Assembly: GCF_037042905.1 (NCBI RefSeq)
Contig: NC_087261.1
Location: 22,245,617-22,309,616, forward strand
Direction: 5' to 3'
DNA length: 64,000 nucleotides
Origin: Lytechinus pictus
Taxonomy: Eukaryota; Echinodermata; Echinoidea; Temnopleuroida; Toxopneustidae
Positions 59,201 to 64,000 of this stretch are shown piece after piece. Positions within the stretch are counted from its first letter, which is position 1. Every line of letters begins with the position of its first letter. The position numbers were made by a program, and so were the translations under genes. The notes under the pieces are model-generated. The model worked only from the letters and a program-made list of their open reading frames with translations. It was not told the DNA's origin and ran no database searches.

Positions 59201-60067
59201 TTTTAAAAAAATTACTATGTCGAGAGACATGATGAAAAAACTTCGTTTGATAAACCTTTCTTATTTGTTACACCATTTCGGGCAAAAAGTGATGGTGTTT
59301 TTGTTCAAAGGAATCTTATAATGAAACTTGAAATGTGTATTTTTGTGCCGCATTTTTTTTTTCTTTTTTGGATAAAAAAAAAAAAAAATGGTAAAAGAAT
59401 TGAAAGATTAAAATATTGTTAATGCTTATGTATGTACATACACGAACCTATCAAAGCTCATTATTGAAAATGAAATAAAAGTTTCTCATTTTTGCAATTT
59501 GCTACAAAATACAGATATCACAGTTTTGTGACTATGGCATTCTAAATCAGTTTGTACATCACCAAACAGAATCGTTAACAATTGAAAAATAACGAAAATA
59601 TAGGCTTAGCTGTGCATGACTTGAAAAAAAAATTACTATGTCGAGATATTAAAAAACGTCGTTTGATAATTTTTTCTTATTTGTTACACCATTTCTGGCA
59701 AAAAGTGATGGTGATTTTTTTCAAAGGAATCTTATAATGAAACTTAAAATGTGTATTTTTGTGCCGCATTTTTAAATTTTTTGTTGGATTATAAAAAAAA
59801 TAAATGGTAAAAGAATTGAAAGATTAAAAGATTGTTATCGCTACAAATAGTTGCTCTCCTCCCCCTAACTATATACATTATGACATGTACTTCGATATTT
59901 AAATGTCATAATTTTACGCTTATACCATTTTGATAATTATAATAGATATTTTTATCATAAAAGGAAAAAAAGCAGAATAAAAGCAAAAGAAGAAAGAAAT
60001 AGAAAAGTCTTACCTCGCCTGTCTCCACATTTTCAATGATATTATCTCCAATGTTACGGGAATCCAT
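55672..60067 (-). CDS. PRXL2B: Prostamide/prostaglandin F synthase (peroxiredoxin-like 2B)
   Basis: Five coding exons with GT/AG boundaries: 60014-60067, 58740-58944, 58162-58277, 57393-57468, 55672-55826. They total 606 nt, or 201 aa, close to the roughly 200 aa of the vertebrate enzyme. The peptide runs VETGE, LSSLWSESACVIQFLRRFGC, the redox motif CPVC (Cys41, Cys44), GELYIDRQKKIYGVLNFERY, AKSQGISGNMSGDTLQMGGT, and GKVLLEFKQETPTDSVP with LRVLGI. These align block by block with the FAM213B/PRXL2B family, a thioredoxin-fold protein that reduces prostaglandin H2 or its ethanolamide in the cytosol. The start ATG is in good context (AAGATGG). The C-terminus extends about 20 residues past LGI and ends CDEC. 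Minus-strand AATAAA signals (TTTATT at 55582-55587 and 55595-55600) lie about 80 nt beyond the stop. Confidence 0.93.
55866..56460. repeat. (TAG)n / (CTA)n foldback microsatellite
   Basis: An imperfect GTA/TAG run of about 260 bp on the plus strand switches at AGTACCTCGACTACT (near 56168) into a CTA run of about 230 bp. The two halves are complementary and could form one long hairpin. It lies in the last intron of the PRXL2B gene. Poly-Val and poly-Leu frames here are artefacts. Confidence 0.92.
56511..56690 (-). repeat. Third copy of the TTCGACAAAGAC repeat
   Basis: On the minus strand, TTCACCGATTTTCGACAAAG, CATTGTCATGAAGAG and TATGTTCTTGAAAGCG align with 33001-33140. A 91-codon frame covers it, but the homologous copy does not preserve that frame, so it is treated as a dispersed repeat. 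Confidence 0.5.
56760..57170. mobile_element. Decayed inverted-repeat element
   Basis: GGTGGGCTGAAGATG near 56767 pairs with ATCATCAGCCCACCTACATG near 57009. TTTGTTATCCGATTTTGATC near 57104 resembles the family A arm. Ends not resolved. Confidence 0.45.
57890..58115. mobile_element. 226-bp MITE, GGGGTGTTTCACAA family
   Basis: GGGGTGTTTCACAAGGATAT at the left pairs with TTTGTGAAACACCCCT at the right. Inside, AGATCGTCTCATG pairs with CATGAGACGACC. It lies in an intron of PRXL2B. Confidence 0.8.
59011..59840. repeat. Direct tandem duplication, unit about 424 bp
   Basis: TACATACACGAACCTATCAA at 59011 recurs at 59435, and the following approximately 400 bp match with few substitutions and homopolymer changes (AGATATCACAGTTTTGTGA, GGCTAAGCTGTGCATGACTT, AAAGTGATGGTG). 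It lies in PRXL2B intron 1, so it does not affect coding. Confidence 0.88.
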
Positions 60068-60249
60068 CTTAACGGACAATTTTTTTTTTTTTTTGGGAAA
60101 GAAGCCTTTTTTACGAACACCCTCACTGCTGCATTTTAACACGTCTTCTGAATCTGAAATGGAAGATATTTACTGGCGCCTGAGAATAAATCCCATCATC
60201 TCATCAACAGGCATCCGCACGCACAATGTCACAGGCATTCTTGATTAAC

Positions 60250-61446
60250 GAGGTTTCGTAATCCATGTAATTAATAAAAGATAATAAGTCCGAGCACTTA
60301 GCAGTCAGGTCCATTATTTGCTGACCATCAAAAGGATGAGTTCACACTTTCATGTTTTAGAAAACAGGCTCGGCCTCCAAGCTTTCCGAAGTAAATGTTC
60401 ATTGACATGTTGATAGGTTTTTTTTACGTTTCGAGTAAAGACCGCGTTCAGGTTTTCATATAAATTCTCGAAAGTAAGATATGTGTATGAAAAGGCAAAA
60501 TTATGAAATGCCAAATGTTTGTTTGTAAGCGTTGTATAAAGCATATGATACAATTTCCCAATATCCGAACACCTTTTAAACGCTATATAAAAAAAAAATA
60601 TATACATTTTGCAAAAAACTACTTTATTGCGAACTTGGGCCATGGAATATAATTCTGGATGTGTTCATGTCCTCTCGTAACCCATGTGAACCATGTGGAC
60701 TGTCAGATGTTTCGAATGAGAAAAGGGGGAAGGGTTCATTATGTGTCTATATTTAATCATGATATTGGTGAATTTTAAACAAAATAATGGCACCCTCATA
60801 TCAACCATCCCCTCAAAAAATAAATCAATCAATAGATGATAGAAATAATAAATAAAAGAATAATGGAATGAATAAGAATTGTAGGCCTAAATCATTGAAA
60901 AATTAATTAAAAAAATAAATCATCGAATAACAAGTAAAGAAATACATAAAATAATGATTAAAAAATGGGTTCATCCCTCGCTATGATGTAAGCTGCCAAT
61001 CATTAGAAATCGAAGGACATTCATTCCTCTGTTCGTGTTGCTCAAATTAATTTTTTCCCGATGCATTGCATTTATGTCTGCGTTCAAGGAAAAAAGGCCA
61101 AGTTATTCAACCATCTCCTCATTATGTGCGTGTGGGTGCACGTGTGTATGTGCGTGTCTCTCTCCCCTCTCTGCTACTTTTTCTTCATTATGTACACTAT
61201 TTTTAAGGCACCTGTTTATCGACATCCAGTTGACACAATGTAAGTTTGAATATGTTAATTTCTAAAAGAGCATGCAGGACAATTAGGTGAACATATTTAC
61301 TTTTATTTGCAAGCACGCTTTGTCAAACAAAGACTTATTACAGGCAGATGGGTTTAAACAATTGAATCTGAAACAATCTAAGCCCTGTGGCAGATACTGT
61401 GGAAGTTTTGGAAGAGAAAGTAATTATAATCATTAGAGATTTCCAC
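60250..61446. other. Upstream of PRXL2B, no gene seen
   Basis: AT-rich. It should hold the 5' UTR and promoter of PRXL2B, but no recognisable core element was identified. The open frames at 60350-60643 and 61035-61265 have no support. Confidence 0.4.
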
Positions 61447-62127
61447 TTAAAGGTAAAGTCCACCCCAGGATAGTGTTGATTTCGATCAATATTTATCTAT
61501 TTATTTATTTCGTTTTGTTTACTCAGGGTAACCCCATCAGTGGACTAAGCACTGTTTTCTTGGGGGCCCTGCATAATAGAGCAAAATCAAACAAGCATAA
61601 CGCTGAAAATTCCATCAAAATCGGATGTAAAATAAGAATTAAGACAATTTAAAGTTTCGCTTATTTTTCACAGAACATTTCTATGCACAACTCAGTCACA
61701 TGCAAATGAGAGAGTCGATGATGTCCCTCACTCACTATTTCTTTTGTTTTTTATTGTTTGAATTATACAATGTTTCAATTTCTACAGATTTGACAATGAG
61801 GACCAACATGAATGAACCATAAAATGTTAAACGACGGTAATACCACCTGTTCAGGAAGAAATAAAACTTTGTTTCACAGGACAAAATATTTCATATTTCA
61901 TATAATGAAATACAAAAGACATAGTGAGTGACTGATGTCATTAGTCCCCTCATGCATACAGACCAGGGTGTGAATGTAACTCTTATGTGAAATTAAGCAA
62001 CAAATTTAAAATGTCATAGCTTTCTTATTTTACATTCGATTTTGATGAAATTTTCAGTGTTATGCTTGTTGGATTTTTCTCTATTTATTCAAATCAACTT
62101 TTTCTTGGGGGTGGACTTGTCCTTTAA
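61447..62127. mobile_element. TTAA-flanked MITE, family A copy 6, with internal insertion
   Basis: Ends TTAAAGGTAAAGTCCACCCC and GTGGACTTGTCCTTTAA. The left arm contains an extra stretch of about 80 bp (61494-61577) including TATTTATTTATTTCGTTTTG, absent from the other copies. Confidence 0.82.
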
Positions 62128-62468
62128 TACTCAATCTTTATACTTCTCAATTCTCCTCCTCCTCAACATCACCTTCGTCTTACAAAATTAGGCTATTACC
62201 ATCTATTATAGCATCATCATCATGGGCGACATCATTGTATTTCGATGAGGAAGGGCTCTTTTCCTTCCTTTCCTTTCTTTCTACTTGTTCTCCTCTCCCC
62301 TACCTTGAAAAATTTCCATGAGAGGGGGGGGGGGGGATTCCCCTGACCCTGGCTTATGGCGTCTCCCCTGATCATCATCATTACCATCACCATAACATCG
62401 TCATCATCATCCTCCTCCTCCGCCAACACCCCCTCCTCCTCTCATCTTCGTCAACATCACCTGCACAA

Positions 62469-62600
62469 GTGACGGATCCAGGGGGAGGGGGACATCCAGA
62501 ACGTGCCTCCCTTTTGACAGCCATAATGAAAAAAAATCAAGGTAAATTTGCTGTTTTTACTAAAGTATGCCCAACTTGGAAAATCCTGGATCCGCCGTTG
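62469..62600. mobile_element. MITE with GGCGGATCC ends, copy 2
   Basis: GTGACGGATCCAGGGGGAGG at the left and AAAATCCTGGATCCGCCGTTG at the right, with a G-rich left arm. Opposite orientation to 36141-36403. Confidence 0.7.
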
Positions 62601-63040
62601 ACCTGCACCTATATAATGTCATGACCATCACCACCATCTGCTTAATAATCATCATCTTTTTATTAAATATAATTAAAGGATACGATCTTATACTTTTTGG
62701 TGAAGATAATTCTATGAGCGGATCATCGATGACATATTTTCTTTGTTATGAAGACCTATATAGGCCAAAATCTTTCATTTGAAAGGAAAACGATTGAAAA
62801 ATAAATCTTTCCATATTGCTCTAAAATGAAGGGTATTAGTGACTCTGTCCTTTTACAAAACGTGCAGTTTAAATAAACATTTTTTTTAAGGCTAAAGCTT
62901 TAATTTTACGACTACCGTCGAAATACATGTATTCCTTTGAATTAAGAATGAATTAAAGATAAAATAGGTAGACCCACCCCACCCGTGCACGATTATTCAA
63001 CGTGGGCGAAAGACGGTGGGGCCTGGGGAGTGTTTTATCA

Positions 63041-63165
63041 AAAATTTTGTCTGACAAGTTGTCAGATCTGACAAATTTCCTTGAATCTGATTGGCTGAGA
63101 GACACTGTTACAATGGTAACTGTCGAATAAATTAGGATTCGTTAAATGAGAAGTCCGACAAGTCC
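63041..63165. repeat. Dispersed repeat, GTCTGACAAGTTGTCAGA type
   Basis: GTCTGACAAGTTGTCAGATC, CTTGAATCTGATTGGCTGAG and GGTAACTGTCG, ending GTCCGACAAGTCC. Imperfect terminal symmetry. I recall similar short repeats in other marine animals. Confidence 0.45.
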
Positions 63166-63650
63166 TTTCGCTCCACTCATCCACTGGACCAAAGATTTAT
63201 TTATTCATTTTATTTATTTATCTATTTTAATTTTTCGGGGGGCTCTAAACATTAATATGAAATCTAATTTGATAATCATTTCCACGTTCTTGTACACGCG
63301 TTAATTTACTATAAAAAGTGTGCAATATCCCAAGAGCCCTTGGCATTCCACGGCCCCTTCTATACCCACGTAGATGAAAAGAAAAGAACATGATCCTGAC
63401 CGTACCCCTCGCGGAGGCAAAGCTGCCTTACAAAAGATAAGAATTACGTCATAATGAATGCGCGCAAGTAGAGCGCGTTTCCCAAGAGACTTGACTCGTC
63501 AACATGGGAATAGTGCCGAGTATACAGTTAAAGCAAGGGGAATGATGTTGTTATATTTAAACTTACTGAATCATGTGTAACGATCGAGAAATAATACTTC
63601 TTGTTACCAATCCCAGATAGATCCAAATAGACTCAATAATTAAAAAGAAA

Positions 63651-63768
63651 ATGAAGAAACCAAGTTCAAAACTGCAGAAAGCCGTGTCAAACTCGAAAAG
63701 ACAACGGCCGAAGAAATTATCAAAGAAACGTCAAAATCACCAAGGCTCAATATTGTGTTCTTGCTTTG
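63651..63768 (+). CDS. Possible first coding exon of a gene leaving the window
   Basis: The ATG is preceded by an in-frame TAG. 39 codons of a strongly basic peptide (MKKPSSKLQKAVSNSKRQRP, then KKLSKKRQNHQGSILCSCF) are followed by TTTG|gtaagttatt, a good donor in phase 1. It would be transcribed away from PRXL2B. No family is recognised, and the call rests on the start-donor arrangement and lysine-rich composition alone. Confidence 0.35.
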
Positions 63769-63911
63769 GTAAGTTATTTACATTACATGATGTTTGGCAC
63801 TAATTTTTAGGAAAGTATCTAGGATTCCATGTAATCCCTCTTCTCCCCCAAAACGATTATAATCAATATTTTGGGTCTACGTCTTTTTACCCGCAGCTTG
63901 CAAGAAATAAA

Positions 63912-63930
63912 AGAGAGAGAGAGAGAGAGA
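63912..63930. repeat. (GA)n microsatellite
   Basis: AGAGAG run of about 19 bp near the right edge of the window, followed by G-rich sequence. Confidence 0.85.
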
Positions 63931-64000
63931 TAGACAGATGAAAAACAGGAGGGGTGGGAAGGGGCAGAAAGGGGAGGGGGAAGTTTATGACAGGGAAAAC

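Noticed and set aside
60068-60142. N-terminal extension of PRXL2B upstream of the ATG at 60067
   Set aside because: The frame is open only through a non-ATG codon and a poly-A tract; the ATG at 60067 has good context and fits the family length.

Overview
The window is a eukaryotic nuclear genomic segment: AT-rich, gene-poor, with spliced genes whose GT/AG boundaries and phases can be read, non-LTR retrotransposon fragments, tRNA-derived SINEs and many short inverted-repeat elements. The gene set (a type II membrane C1q-like protein, an intronless Ig-type receptor, a rhodopsin-like receptor, a prostamide/prostaglandin F synthase) and repeats such as TTAA-AGGACAAGTCCACCCC suggest a marine invertebrate deuterostome, most likely an echinoderm (sea urchin-like). 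That taxonomic call is inference.

Layout. 1-1030: L1-like LINE fragment (minus). 1679-10944: a roughly 4-kb foldback element with very long inverted arms, whose left arm is split by a 5.3-kb element (1885-7182, TA duplication) with arms built from CAACGTTG words; the whole sits in a CR1/Jockey-like LINE (10951-12060, minus). 12206-14120: second LINE fragment and a tandem array. 14661-16942 (+): two-exon rhodopsin-like receptor, 331 aa. 17206-22900: RT fragment and inverted-repeat elements. 23326-40340 (minus): one locus for a C1q-like protein, with two possible N-termini (type II membrane anchor or signal peptide) spliced to two C1q-like domains; its introns hold a SINE, an R2-like LINE 3' end, a Tc1/mariner-like foldback and MITEs. 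43083-43470: broken receptor-like remnant. 46871-48241 (+): intronless 456-aa Ig-like transmembrane receptor, followed by a 90-bp minisatellite. 49366-54890: MITEs and two larger inverted-repeat elements. 55672-60067 (minus): complete five-exon PRXL2B-type gene, 201 aa, with a (TAG)n/(CTA)n foldback microsatellite in its last intron. 63651-63768 (+): possible first exon of a gene that leaves the window.

The genes do not form a pathway. A C1q-like ligand and an Ig receptor about 6.5 kb apart suggest an immune or cell-surface neighbourhood, but nothing in the sequence links them functionally. No bacterial features, CRISPR arrays, rRNA or autonomous tRNA genes were found. Gene models rest on splice signals and phase agreement read by eye and have no transcript support here.
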